Below, one piece after another: positions 1 to 10,836 of a stretch of 64,000 nucleotides of DNA. Source of the stretch: Chelydra serpentina (taxonomy: Eukaryota; Chordata; Testudines; Chelydridae); contig JBAIAC010000020.1 of assembly GCA_037349315.1 (NCBI GenBank), positions 1,798,001-1,862,000 of the forward strand, in the 5' to 3' direction. How positions within the stretch are numbered: position 1 is the stretch's first letter; every line of letters starts with the position of its first letter. The notes under the pieces are model-generated. The model did not search any database. It saw only the letters and a list, made by a program, of their open reading frames with translations, and was not told the origin of the DNA. The translations under genes were made by a program, and so were the position numbers.

Positions 1-14
1 CACAACCTCTGGAG

Positions 15-425
15 TAGTGGTTCTCAACCTGTTTACACGTACCCGTGGGGGTATGCAAAGGTCTTCCACGATGTATATCAACTCATCTAGATATTTGCCT
101 AGTTTTACAACAGGCTACATAAGAAGCACTAGTGAAGTCTGTACAAACTAAAATTTCATACAGACAATGACTTGTTTGTACTGTTTTATATACTGTACAC
201 TGAAATGTAAGTAAAATATTTGTATTCCAATTGATTTATTTCATAATTATATGGTAAAAAGGAGAAAGGAAGCAATCTTCAGTACTAGTGTGCTGTGACA
301 CTTTTGTATTGTTAGGACAGATTTTGTAAGCAAGTAGTTTTTAGTGAGGTGAAACTTGGGGGCACACAGGACATATCAGACTCCTGAAACAGGTCACAGT
401 AACCTGAAAAGATTGAGAGCCACTG
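15..425 (+). mobile_element. Non-autonomous hAT (Charlie-type) element, copy A
   Basis: The left end reads tagtggttctcaacc and the right end gattgagagccactg. Together they form the imperfect terminal inverted repeats typical of Charlie-type hAT elements. The flanks ctctggag (7-14) and ctctacag (426-433) fit an 8-bp target duplication with two mismatches, close to the usual hAT CTCTAGAG target. There is no transposase frame inside, so the element is non-autonomous. A second copy with the same left flank lies at 3061, which shows that the flank was copied with it by duplication and not by an independent insertion. Confidence 0.75.
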
Positions 426-433
426 CTCTACAG

Positions 434-1160
434 GCTGCAATACCTCCACAGCTTGTCCACACTGCAGCAAAAGACTGAAACACTGTAATTTTGAAAAATG
501 TTCAAAGCACAAGAATTGTTGTGATTAATTTGTGGTTGAAGTTCTGGGCCGGGCCAATAAGCAGTTTGAATACAAAAGACTAAGGGACTTGCAACAAGAG
601 GAGCAGTGGCACAGGAGCCAGGAAAGAGAGTTCACTTACAGGGGAGATTAGGTGGGAGTTTGTCAGGGGAGTTTGGGGAAGGAGTGTGTGGTGTGCTGGT
701 TTTTGTTATTGTTTTCCTTTTTCTTTAGTGACAGGAGCTTAGGTTGGAAGGCTTTGACAGCTACAGTATGAGCAGGGGTAGTGACCCAAGGAAGGGAAGA
801 GACAATGAAGTTGGCTGGATGTGAAAGCTGCAGCATGTACGATATGCTGGAGCAGACACCTGAAACGTATGAAGTGCTGACTAAGAGAGTTGCTGAAACA
901 GAAGATTCAAGGTTTGGGGATGGAGGTGGAAACTATGGTTGCCTTTTGAAGATGATTTGAGCAGATGGAGGGAAGGCAAGAGGAGACTGAAGGAAAAAAG
1001 TCAAGACTCGCAGAAGCAAGGTGGACTACATAACTCTGAGGGCAGACTGCTGGGTAAGGAAAGTGGGAAGTGGAAGCATGAAGGAGAAATAGAAATAGAA
1101 CTGAGGAATAGGTTTGGTGAGTTAGACAATGAAGAAGGGGCACAGCAGGCAGTAACAGAA
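434..1160 (+). pseudogene. CR1-clade LINE, 5' region and ORF1 start (copy A)
   Basis: This stretch is a decayed piece of the LINE family seen at length at 9300-14355. Around 800-850 it encodes a short cysteine-containing start (GCESCSMYDMLEQ). A charged coiled-coil-like segment follows, with LSRWREGKRR readable near 955-985. This arrangement is usual for CR1-type ORF1, the RNA-binding protein of the element. Frameshifts and stops are present and it is inactive. The same sequence recurs at 3352-3860, and the LINE sequence gives way to unrelated duplicated sequence near 1160. Confidence 0.45.
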
Positions 1161-1444
1161 GAATACTCTAGTGCTGAGCAATGCGGGTTGTATAGTGGGG
1201 AGAACCAAGCAGTGCGCTTCCGATTATCTTAAATGGGGCCCTCCTTTCCCAGCATTTTGCAGAAGAGTTCAGCATTTACCAGATCCTTTTATCTCTCCTG
1301 GTGTCTCTCCACACTGGGCTAGGAACCCCAGCTAGTGTCCAGAGAGCTAACACAACTGGTGTCCCAGAAAAAATACTTTAGCATTGACCCAGGGGACAGG
1401 GAATGGGATATGTAACTTAAGGTGATATGCTCCAGGATACTTGC

Positions 1445-1519
1445 CTAGGTTCTCAGAATTTCTTTTCTGGCCTTGGCCCATGCCATCCGGAACATCTCTG
1501 TCATGTCCTTTTTCTTCAC
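1445..1519 (-). CDS. Putative 75-nt exon, copy A (minus strand, unrecognised gene)
   Basis: Read on the minus strand, a pyrimidine tract ending ctttcag precedes the exon, and it is followed by gcaagt, a GC donor where the paralogue at 7361 has GT. The exon is 75 nt, a multiple of three. With the upstream 73-nt exon (1609-1681) the splice gives a phase-1 junction that keeps a 24-codon frame open (EEKGHDRDVPDGMGQ...). A second frame, VKKKDMTEMFRMAWAK..., is open until a TAG at the exon end. I do not recognise either peptide. The paralogue has the same length but differs at about 24 of 75 positions, far more than the adjacent intron. This may be an exon of a duplicated host gene or a decayed one. 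Confidence 0.35.
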   Translation of the reverse strand: MKKKDMTEMFRMAWAKARKEILRT

Positions 1520-1608
1520 CTGAAAGAAAAAAAAATATCTTTACTCCATTTTTAATCTTCATCGTCTCTATGAATCACTGATCTTAACAGAACAAAGATC
1601 TTCCTTAC

Positions 1609-1681
1609 AGACTGTTCTCGCTGCTTTAATTCCCACTGTAATCGATGGGAGCTGCAGCTTCCCCGAGCCTCTCTCATCAGG
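1609..1681 (-). CDS. Putative 73-nt exon, copy A (minus strand, unrecognised gene)
   Basis: The minus strand reads gtgaaaatctttcag, then 73 nt, then gtaagg, so acceptor and donor are both canonical. The frame PDERGSGKLQLPSITV... runs 24 codons and leaves one base, which completes a TGT codon with the next exon at 1445-1519. A second frame starting MREARGSCSSH is also open, so the true frame is not settled. The 89-nt gap between the two exons behaves like a short intron, with GT...AG ends and a long pyrimidine tract. The counterpart at 7524-7596 differs at six positions, about half of them silent in the first frame. I found no convincing upstream exon. Confidence 0.35.
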
Positions 1682-2004
1682 CTGAAAGATTTTCACTGTC
1701 AGGCGATTGCTCTGTTTTAAAATCTAGTCCCTGCAATCCAGCTACAGTAAGGTCCTATTCTGTCCTTAATGAAGGTGCATTTGACTCTTGAATTCAGTGA
1801 CAGAAGGTCTGGGACCATTTTGAAATATTATTGGATGCCGGGGACTGTAGGATGACATGATGTTTTACAAATATTCACTATTGACCTCCCAGAGTCCCAT
1901 CTCTCCTTCTTTCACTGCAAGAGGAAAGAAAGAATTCTGCAAGGTGAGTGATGAATTAGAATGAACTCAGAAGTAAAGGCCTCCTTTTTCCTCTTATCCC
2001 CACT

Positions 2005-2197
2005 GGGTATGTCTACACTGCAATGTAAGCCTGGCACAGACCCAGGCTCAAGTTCTAAGATTCGTTCTGTCTACACACAAATAACTTTGGCTTAGAACCA
2101 GGGTCCTAGGACCTTGTTAGGGTGGAGGGCCTAAGCCCAAGTCAAGCCAGGACCCAGATTTCAAGCTCCATTGTTCTGCTATGTAGATGTAGCCCTG
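2005..2197. mobile_element. Short MITE-like repeat with 'tatgtctacactgcaat' end
   Basis: The left end gggtatgtctacactgcaatg and the right end ctatgtagatgtagccctg are roughly inverted copies, so the unit is a small element with no coding capacity. Related copies lie at 7925-8535, where an LTR interrupts it, and at 32443-32645. I infer a non-autonomous DNA transposon but cannot name the superfamily. Confidence 0.5.
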
Positions 2198-2445
2198 CTG
2201 GACTTGCTTCTGGAAATCCACCAAAACTATCCCAGAATCCTATGGGATGAGTTTCTGTTTTTTCTCCCAAGAATCACCAATTGACTTCAGGGAAAAATGA
2301 AAGCAATCCCTTTCAGTAGCTCAACATTTAACCCTTCCATTTTATTCTGACTGCCAATGAGCAAACACAGCTTCAAATGACTTTCTGCATTTGCAACGGA
2401 TACTGACCAGAAGAAGTCCTTTAAGCGTATGCTGTATCATGGTCA

Positions 2446-3001
2446 TGGGAGCACAGCCAGATTTTGGTTTATATCTGGTGCGAGGCCATCAAAACAGTTG
2501 TTTTAGTAAGAGCACCAGGAATGACCACACACAGGCGCAAAGAGCAAAGAAGCTTGTGGTGCTGGAAATGTACAGAGAATGGCCGACACGCTCTCTCCTG
2601 GCAACTGATTGCAGAGAAGGGTCCCAGGCTAAGGTACGAGCTGAAGGTGTTCGAACAAAGGGATCATGTGACCTCCTGGCCCGGGAAGCAGACAAAGGAG
2701 AGGCTGGACAGTGGTAGTTTGGATCTGGCTAAGGAAGAGGGAGGAAAGGTCAGACAGGGTCTGGCCTCCCTGCCCCCGCGTTTGGGGCTGTGGGGTGAAA
2801 TGCAGGGAGCCCCGGGCTGGGGTCTAAGCTCCCTGCCACCCCGGAAGGGCCCGACTGAGGGGTCCTGGTTGTACTTAAAAGCTCTGTTTGGACTGTGTTC
2901 CTGGCATCTCTAATAAACCTTCTGTTCTACTGGCTGGCTGAGAGTCCCAGTGAATCCAGGGAAGAGGGGTGCAGGGCCGGACTCCCCTATACTCCGTGAC
3001 A
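2446..3001 (+). mobile_element. Probable LTR, 5' end uncertain
   Basis: This GC-rich stretch ends in ccgtgaca and carries an aataaa signal at about 2911 followed by cttctgttctactggctggctgagagtcc. The minus-strand LTR at 52012-52928 has the same block (aataaaccttctgtt then ctggctgagagtc), so the two belong to one LTR family. The start was placed where similarity between duplicated segments A and C stops. No target duplication was found. Confidence 0.45.
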
Positions 3002-3060
3002 GTGCCCATGCACAGAGCTACTGAAGACAGTAACCCTTGTTGTCTTCTGAACCTCTGGAG

Positions 3061-3353
3061 TAGTGGTTCTCAACCAGGGTACATGTACCCCTGGGGTATG
3101 CATAAGTCTTCTAGGGTGTGTCTCAACTCATCTAGATATTTGCCTAGTTTTACTACAGGCTTCATAAAAAGCACTAGTGAAGTCTGTACAAACTGAAATT
3201 TCATACAGACAATGATTTGCTTGTACTGTTTGATATACTAAACACTGAAATGGAAGTAAAATATTTATATTCCAATTGATTTATTTCATAATTATATGGC
3301 AAAAAAGATAAAGGAAGAAATTTTCAGTACTAGTGTGCTGTGACACTTTTGTC
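3061..3353 (+). mobile_element. hAT element copy B, 3'-deleted
   Basis: This copy is near-identical to 15-307, including the preceding cctctggag. The second half of the hAT and the next 220 bp are missing: sequence matching 302-307 joins directly to sequence matching 661 onward. A shared tttgt at both points suggests a microhomology-mediated deletion of about 350 bp. Confidence 0.7.
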
Positions 3354-3860
3354 AGCGGAGTTTGGGGAAGGAGTGTGTGGTGTTCTGATTTTTGTTATTG
3401 TTTTCCTTTTTTTTTACTGACAGGAGCTTAGGCTTGAAGGCTATGACAGCTACAGAATGAGCAGCGGTAGTGACCCAAGGAAGGGAAAAGACAATGAAGA
3501 TGACCAGATGTGAAAGCTGCGGCATGTACGATATGCTGGAGCAGATACCTGAAAAGTATGAAGTGCTGCCCAATAGAGCTGACAAAAGAGATGCAGGAGG
3601 AAACTGTGGTTGCCTTTTGACGATGATTTGAGCAGATGGAGGGAAGGCAAGAGGAGGCTGAGGGAAAAAAGTCAAGACTCCCAGCAACAAGGTGGACTGC
3701 ATAACTCTGAGGGCAGACTGCTGGGTGAGGAAAGTGGGCAGTCGAAGCATGTGACTACTAAAACCAGACAGTGGGGAAAGAACAGCTACTGAAGGAAAAT
3801 TAGAACTGAGGGACACATTTGCTGAGATAGACAATGAAGAAGGGACACAGCAGGCTGTAA
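3352..3860 (+). pseudogene. CR1-clade LINE ORF1 start (copy B)
   Basis: This copy matches 655-1160 closely. It encodes the same decayed ORF1 beginning (GCESCGMYDMLEQ) and a charged segment LSRWREGKRRLREKSQDSQ at about 3628-3684. Stops and frameshifts make it inactive. The open minus-strand frame at 3352-3912 is antisense to it and probably meaningless. Confidence 0.45.
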
Positions 3861-5470
3861 CAGAAGTTGGGAGGGCAAAAAAGAAGAGAAGAGAATTTCC
3901 TTCCCCTCTCAAAAGATGTCCTTTAACTCCCTTGACTCTGGCAGTGTCCCCATTGCACTAGTTTCAGTTTTTCCATCCTCCTGGTATATTTTAATGACAC
4001 AGGATCTGAATTTCTCATATTCAAACAATGCAAGGAGGGGAAATTTTCAGGCCTTCCCCATACTTCATAAAGACACCATCAAAGGAAGGTAAAATCCCAT
4101 TTTTTATTTCTCAACTCATCATTTAAATGGTGTCCTGGCACAGACCATGGGGTTACAGGAGGAAAGGTCTCCGTATATCCCCATGAGGATTGAATCCTGA
4201 CACTCTTAAATCCTGAATGTATGAAGAGTGACATTCCATCCACCTTGAGGTCGGCTAGGGAAATCCCCAGGTCTGCTCTTTGACATAGGCAAGAAGTGGC
4301 TCCTGGCACTTAGGGAAAAGGACAAAAGAAGCTCTACTCTTGAGCACTGGGGACAAAGTTGTGTGGAGGACCCGCAGCTAATTTTAAATGGGAGTGAAGG
4401 GACGCAGCGCCCATGCATCCCTTCCTTCTTCGTGTTGTCCGGAAGAACCCCAACATTGGACATGCCTGGAAGACAACCCTTTTCTCTCTCCTCAGATTGG
4501 TTGATATTTTGAGCAACAATACCCTCTAGGGGACCACGTGGCTTAGAAAACTGCTGACCAGCAGCATTGGCTGAAAAGCTGAATCACTGTCCCATGGAGA
4601 TAAAGGACACACCTCAGTGCTGGCCCATATGGACAGTTTGGGGATGACAAATGTTAATAGATGGTAACATCTGTTCTAAAGAACTGACTTTTGCTATCAA
4701 AAACTATCACCAGATCTTTGACAGGAGTTGGGCCAGCAGGATTCCTCTGATTCTTGTAGTTTGCTGTTCACAGGAAAAGAATGTAGTTAACTTGATCTTC
4801 TATGTTTATTCTCTATGAATTACTGTTAATAAAATAACCCATGTTTTGGTTTTCAGAGCTGCAGAATTTCCACCGATGCCAGTGAAATCGATGGGAGATG
4901 CTGGTCAGAAGATCTGTCAATGTCCACAACTTTAGGTAATTTCAGAGGGAAGTTAGTGCATGTCAGACAACACATTACAGAGCGAAACAACAGTTATTTC
5001 TGAGGCTCAATCAAGCCCCCAAATGAACTCAAAGAATATTTAGCCAAAGACTTCATAGGGGTGGTAAAGGGTCCAATTTCAGAAACAAGGGCAGTACTTT
5101 GTCATCTTAAGTTTGTGTAAACGGCAAACCGACACAGGATTGAAGGTGGAGAGATACACACATCTGTGTGTATGAAACCACAGAAACTCTCCTGCCTCCA
5201 ACTGAAGCTGCCCCTGCCTTTTAGGCTGGGACCCAGCTGCAGTTCCTGAAATGGAATGAAAATTAATACTTATTTCATCTATTTGCTACTAATGCATTGC
5301 TTATAGAGTTATAGGCCAGAAGACATTGTTAGATCACATTACTACCACCTGTTAGGATTTTATTTTTCCTAAGCAATAATTATTCCTCCATTTTCTCAGC
5401 ACCATTTCCTATAACATAACATAATCAAACCTGCATCCTCCAGCCTGGGCTGAGCTCAGTCATATGCATG
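3861..5470. other. No gene recognised
   Basis: No open frame here looks like a protein. A block near 4855-4925 (gctgcagaatttccaccgatg, tgaaatcgatgggag) resembles a widespread amniote CORE-SINE-type repeat. The remainder is AT-rich intergenic or intronic sequence. Confidence 0.4.
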
Positions 5471-6298
5471 TGTCAGGGTTCCCTCCCCACTCTAACCTCT
5501 AGGGTAAAGACGTGGGGACCCGCATGAAGAGCCCCTAAGCTTATTTTTACCAGCTCAGGTTAAACCCCCAAGGTACAAAATTCCCTGCACCCTGAGAAAT
5601 GCTTCTTCCACTGCCACCATCAAGTGTTCTAAATAGGAATCCAGGAAAGGGGACCACTTGAAGTCCCTCCCCCCAAAAAAATATCCTCTCAAACCCGTAC
5701 CCCCCTGTCCTGGGAAGCTTGGGGATAATCTCCTAACCAACTGGTTACACAGTGATCTAAAAACCCACCCCCTGGGTTTTTAAAAACCCACCCCCTGGGT
5801 TTTTTAAAACCATAGAAAACAGTCAGCTTCTTAAAAGAAGTATTTTATTAAAAACAAAGAAGGTAAAACCATCTCTGTAAAATCCGGATGGTAACTATTT
5901 TACAGGGCACTCAGAGAGATTCCCCCCTCTGGACAAAACCTTAAAGTTACAGAAAAACAGGAATAACCGTTTCCTCTCCCACAGGGAATGTACCAAGCAA
6001 AATAAACAGAAATCTACTCGCTATGCTATCTAAACTTACTTTAGAAAAATGAGTATTGGTGAGGAGGCGGATTTTCTGTAGGTTCTTTCTGTCTTCCAAG
6101 ATCACACTGACTCAGACAAAGACACCCACAAAAACCTTCCCCCCTCCCAAAGTTTGAAAGTATCTTGTCCCCTTATTGGTCAGATGCCAGCCAGGTCAGG
6201 TGTCAGTCTGGCTACCTGCATTTATTAACCCTTTACTGGAAAGAGGATTTTATAGCACTGCATCAGACCCTCTCCCCCTTCCCTTCATATTTATGACA
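5471..6298 (-). mobile_element. Solo LTR, family 1 (copy 1)
   Basis: On the minus strand the element starts tgtcataaatat and ends accctgaca, the TG...CA ends of an LTR. The same family lies in the opposite orientation at 42340-43207. The flanks gcatg (5466-5470) and gcagg (6299-6303) fit a 5-bp target duplication with one mismatch. The aataaa signal in the family consensus (plus copy, about 42847) falls here at about 5850. A 27-bp duplication at 5756-5812 sits inside. No internal retroviral region is attached, so it is a solo LTR left by recombination. Confidence 0.7.
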
Positions 6299-7064
6299 GC
6301 AGGTAAGTGGAGACAGCAGGAAAAATGCCCTACTACTGCCCATGAGAACTGGGACTGTAGCTCAGCACCAATGAGAGAGGATATGGGAGAAGTACTTTTG
6401 CTGTCTCACAGTATTGTGGGGAGGCACAGTAGTGTTGGCCACTATGTTTTGAAGATGCAAACTGCTCATAACTTTCCATGGACATAGGGATGGCAAATGA
6501 GCAACCTCTCTCCCCCTGAAAAAGGTGAAGGAAAGACCTGTGCAGAGACTTGTGGGAGTAGGGACAGAACTGATCAAGAAGAGTCTCACAGGCAGGGAGA
6601 AGGTGCAGACATCTATGTCCTGTGCTCTGGGGTGATTCTTGACAACACAAGGAGAGAATTCATACAACTGGAAAGTTGAGAGAGTGGAAAAGAAATGCCA
6701 GTGCTGAGACTGAGAAATAAGGTGCAGAGAAGGGACACTCTAGTGTTTGACACATGGGGTTTACTAGGGTAATATCCCAAGCATCACAGGAGGAATAGCA
6801 AATGGAAAAACAGCTCCTCATTGCTGGAGGTTTAGGGGGAAATGTACCAACTACATAGGTCTGTGTTGGAGGAGAAAATGACTCAGCACAGCCACATGCG
6901 ATGGAGGGGATTGAAATACCCCAGTGCTGAACACTGAGGATGCAGAGAAGAGATATTCCAGCAATAACTTCAGCAGTCAAAGAGGGAGGATAGCCTCTCT
7001 CGGGGATGGAGTGAAGTCTCAATCCCACCCTGTGGGGCTGGAAGAGACGTCCCTACTGACGTTT
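6299..7064. other. No gene recognised
   Basis: Short open frames exist on both strands, but none has a domain, codon pattern or counterpart in the duplicated segments. Confidence 0.35.
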
Positions 7065-7360
7065 GGGTGAAAATACTCTAGTGCTTAGCAGTGGAGGTGG
7101 TGAAGTTGGGAGAACCCAGCACTACCCTTCCAATTATCTGAAATATGGCCCTTCTTTCCCAGCATCTTGTAGAAGAGCTCAGCGCTTACCTGAGCTTATC
7201 CTTTTATCTCTCCTGGTGTCTTTCATCACTGGGCTAGGAACCCAAGCTAGTGTCCAGAGAGCTAACACAACTGGTCTCCCATGAACAAATACCTCAGCAT
7301 TAACCCAGGGGACAGGGAATGGGACATGTAACTTAAGTTGATACGCTCCAGGACACTTAC

Positions 7361-7435
7361 CTCGCTTCTCAAAATGTTGTTTTGTTGTTTTTACTATGCC
7401 TTCTGGTATACCTCTGTCAGATCCTTTTACTTCAC
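7361..7435 (-). CDS. Putative 75-nt exon, copy C (minus strand, unrecognised gene)
   Basis: The minus strand has ctttcag before and a canonical gtaagt donor after. The frame phased with the 73-nt exon at 7524 is open through all 24 codons (EVKGSDRGIPEGIVKTT...). The alternative frame, open in copy A, meets a TAA at its third codon here. Length and splice sites are kept although about a third of the bases differ from copy A with no indel. Function unknown. Confidence 0.35.
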
Positions 7436-7523
7436 CTGAAAGAAAAAAAAAATCTTTACTCCATTTTTAATCTTCATCATCTCAATGAATCACTGATCTT
7501 AACAGAACAAAGATCTTCCTTAC

Positions 7524-7596
7524 AGACTGTTCTAGCTGCTGTAATTTCCACTGTAACGGATGGGAGCTGCAGCTTCCCAGAGCCTCTCTCATCAGG
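7524..7596 (-). CDS. Putative 73-nt exon, copy C (minus strand, unrecognised gene)
   Basis: Canonical acceptor tttcag and donor gtaagg flank 73 nt. The frame PDERGSGKLQLPSVTV... is open and joins in phase 1 to the exon at 7361-7435 across an 88-nt intron-like gap. Six substitutions separate it from copy A. Not recognised as any known family. Confidence 0.35.
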
Positions 7597-7975
7597 CTGA
7601 AAGATTTTCACTGTCAGGCGATTGCTCTGTTTTAAAATCTGGTCCCTGCACTCCAGCTACAGTAATGTGAGGCTCTATTCTGTCCTTAATGAAGGTGCAT
7701 TTGACTCTTGAATTCAGTGACAGAAGGTCTGGGACCATTTTGAAATATAATTGGATGCACGAGACAGTAGGATGACATGATGTTTTACAAATATTTACCT
7801 TTGACCTCCCAGAGTCCTATCTCTCCTTCTTTCACCGCAAGAGGAAAGAAGGAATTATGCAAGGTGAGTGATGAATTAGAATGAACTCAGAAGTAAAGGC
7901 CTCGTTTTTCCTCTTATCCCCACTGGGTATGTCTATACTGCAATGGAAGCCTGGGCTCAGACTCAGGTTCAACTT

Positions 7976-8388
7976 TGTGGAAGTTGGTAGAGGGAATTTG
8001 GATGCAGGCCTCTATATGAGCAAGAGTCAGGCTAACTCTAGCTGTAATAACGCGAGATTTGTAGAAGCAGGGCTCACGTCAGAAGCGGGTGGGAAGACAG
8101 CAGAGTAGAGGCAGCGTGACCCAGCCTTGAGCTAGCTATGTTTTGAGAACAGATGTGGGCAAGAAATGGGCAAGACATAATATAAACAAACTGCAGTTGT
8201 TGATCATTACTGTATGTAACAAAAGGTATACATGCTTGCCTTAATTGTTTATCTTTTGAGAGACCTGCCTAGGAGGGAGGTCTGTGTCCTAGTGCACTCT
8301 CTCCCTCATGTGCAATTGCTTGAGTTAATAAAATGTATCTGCCTTGCTGCACCCAAAGAAAGAGAGAGAACTCTGTTTTTCTCTGACA
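7976..8388 (+). mobile_element. Solo LTR present only in duplicate C
   Basis: The element runs from tgtgg to ctgaca (TG...CA) and is flanked by actt at 7972-7975 and 8389-8392. It has a ttaataaaatg polyadenylation-type signal near 8325. The paralogous segment A carries the uninterrupted site (caagttctaag, about 2048), a natural empty allele. The LTR therefore inserted after the A/C duplication, and into a MITE-like repeat. Confidence 0.7.
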
Positions 8389-8770
8389 ACTTCTAACTCC
8401 CGTTCTGTCTACACACAAATAATTCTGACTCAGAACCTGAGTCCTAGGACCCTGTGAAGGTGGAGGGCCTAAGCCTGAGTCAAGCCAGGACCCTGATTTC
8501 AGCTCCATTGTTCTGCTGTGTCGATGTAGCCCCCCTGGACATGCTTCTGGAAATCCACCAAAACTATCCAACAATCCTATGGGATGAGTTCCTTTGTCTT
8601 TCCTCTCAAGAATCAGCAATTTACTCCAGGGAAAAATGAAAGCAATCCCTGTGTTTTAGTACAGCAGCTCAGCATTTAACCCTTCCATTTTATTCTGACA
8701 CAGCTCAAAGAACTTTCTGCATTTGCAATGGATACTGATCAGAAGAAGTCCTTTAAGCAGTATGCTGTAT

Positions 8771-9300
8771 CATGGTCAGGTGGATTTAACTCCGTCCAGA
8801 AATTTGTCAGGAAGCAAAGGAGTGTCACTGGAGCTATGTATTTGCTTGAGTCCCTAGCAGGCTTTATCTGCAGCTTAGTGGAGACATTAATCCATGCAGT
8901 CACTAATGCAGCATCCTGTTGATTCACTCCTGAATTGTGACCCAATCCTGGATGCTGATAACTGCCTTTTTTCTGTAGCAGTGGAACTCCAGGAGAGATA
9001 CTCACTCTTCAAGGAAGGGCATATTTCTCAGGTCCACCTCACTAGCCCACTCCATTCATAGACAGGCTGCTCAGTCACAATGTTTGAACACTTTGGTGGC
9101 ATATGTGGTTGGTTTCCCACCAGCAGTTTGGAATAAAACCTCTTTTTGCCAGTCAGGCACCCCAAGAACTGCTGTGTCCTCCAAAAGGTGAAATAAAGGA
9201 AATGATAGAGAATTCTGATGTAGCATGGCCCAGCCACTGATCTCCCCACAAACTCCATTCCAACATGATCCAGGAATCGGAGCTAAAAAGAGGGGCGTCT
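8771..9300. other. No gene recognised
   Basis: Unique-looking sequence between the duplicated segment and the LINE. Short open frames on the minus strand show no family features. Confidence 0.35.
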
Positions 9301-9368
9301 GAGTAGGAGTTTGGGGGAGAGGGTGTTCTCCCTCCGCCTTTACTGAAAAAAGTTATGGGGGGAAGGCT

Positions 9369-10520
9369 ATGGATGGTACAGAGGCAGCAGTGGTAGTGAC
9401 CAAGGGAATGGAAGAGAATGTGAAGATGACTGGATGTGGAAGCTGGAGGGGGTACCTGAAAATATCCTCCTTTTGTTTGAAGTACCACCTGATAGAGCTG
9501 ATGGAAGAGAAGATCCAAGGTTTGGAGACTGAGGTAGAAACAATGGTTGAGTTTCTAAGGGGATTTGAGCCAGTGATGGAGGGAAGGCGAGAGGAGGCTG
9601 AAGGGAAAACTCAAAACTAGCAGAGTAAAGCTGGACTGAAGAACTGTGAGGGTATATTGCTAGATCTGGAAAGTGCCAGTGCAAGTGTGTGACTACAAAA
9701 GCCAATCAGAGGAAAATACTGGCTATTAAAGGAGAAATAGAGCTCAGGAACAGGTTTCCTGAGTTGGAAAATGAAGAAGGGACATAGTAGGTAGTAACAG
9801 AAGGTGGGAGGGAAAGGAAGAAGAGAAAAGCAGGTAGTCCTACAAGATGAGAGTAAGATACAGACAAAATTCAGAGCCCCAGGAGGATAGAGGATGATGC
9901 ACAGAGGATTGCAGGGGAGAAAAAAAGAGAAGAGGATTTTCAATCAGAAAGAATAGGAGGCGGAAGGCCAGAGAATGACACCGATATAACGAAGAGGTAG
10001 GTCTACATGACTGGTGATTCCCTACTAAGAAAAAGAGATGGGCCTGTCATCAAAGCTTATCAAGAGAACAGAAGTGATGTGCTGTCTGACGGGAGATAAG
10101 TGGGTTGAGCTCAGGGATCTGGACCTGAGGCCGAAGAGAATCGTAATGGAAGCAGGAAGAAATTCACTTATTTGTTCCCATGTGAAGGAGAATGACACAA
10201 CTTGATTCTTGCTGGAATGCCTCAAGAGAGACTTTGCCAGACTGGGGAAAATATTTAAAGAAATGCAGGCTCAGGAGATCTTCAGTGGGATTCTACCTGT
10301 CCCTAAAGGAGGAGAGTGAAGGTGAGACAAGATTACAATGGTGAACAGATTGCTCAGGCAGTGGTGTTATAAAGGAGGTCTTTCGTATATTTTACCACTA
10401 GGAGACATTCACAGACAGAGGACTGTTCTCATGAAATGTACTTCACCTGAGTAGGGAGGGAAATAGACTTATTGGATAGAAGTTGGCACAGCTGATTAAA
10501 AGAGCTTTAAACTAGGAACT
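9369..10520 (+). pseudogene. LINE ORF1: coiled coil and SGNH/esterase-like domain, decayed
   Basis: The first open part (9369-9620) is rich in E, K and L and coiled-coil-like (LMEEKIQGLETEVETMVEF). From 10008 the frame shows GDSLLR, then VKENDTT near 10185, then SGILPVP near 10287. These correspond to the GDSL-type serine block, the xGxNDT block and the ILPV block of CR1 ORF1 esterase domains. The C-terminal part near 10340 (QWCYKGGLSYI) fits the end of the same domain. Several stops and shifts make it non-functional. Confidence 0.55.
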
Positions 10521-10836
10521 CATAAAATCTCCATGCCTGAGTTGAAGGAAAATCAAGTAAGAGAGGATACAGCAATGGAGAAAAGAACAACAGAGGAGGG
10601 GAGAGAATGGACATCAAGAGAAAAGATAGTGTCATGGGCATTGGCACTAACAGTCAGGTAGTCAATACTGGCAGAAGAATGACTTCCTATTAGGGCAAAG
10701 CCAAGCAGAAACGACTAAGGTGTCTCTACACCAATACAAGAAGTCTGAGTAATAAAATGGAGGAAGTAGGAATCAAAAACATACATTACAGGGATAGCAG
10801 AAACATGGTAGAATTCTAGTCATACAAGGGTATGTA

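Larger units (their letters stand above)
1160..2445. repeat. Duplicated segment A (paralogue of 7065-8770)
   Basis: This segment aligns almost collinearly with 7065-8770, at about 90-95% identity by eye over most of its length. The one large difference is a 413-bp LTR present only in the other copy (7976-8388). Alignment stops near 2445, where an LTR begins here while the other copy continues. Both copies hold the two putative minus-strand exons described separately. The segment also carries a short MITE-like repeat at 2005-2197. Confidence 0.75.
7065..8770. repeat. Duplicated segment C (paralogue of 1160-2445)
   Basis: This segment is collinear with segment A except for the inserted LTR at 7976-8388. 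Beyond 8770 the sequence goes on past the point where A is interrupted by another LTR, so C keeps the older arrangement on that side. Introns and flanks of the putative exons are about 95% identical by eye, but the 75-nt exon is much more divergent. Confidence 0.75.

Noticed and set aside
1910..1955. 22-nt plus-strand mini-exon between ttcactgcaag and gtgagt, also in segment C
   Set aside because: The length breaks the frame, and no plus-strand partner exon was seen in either duplicate.
3352..3912. 186-codon minus-strand open frame
   Set aside because: It is antisense to a decayed LINE ORF1 copy and has no counterpart in the other duplicate.
4845..4935. Exon-like stretch after ttggttttcag with taggtaat downstream
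   Set aside because: The sequence matches a common amniote interspersed repeat, and there is no phased partner.
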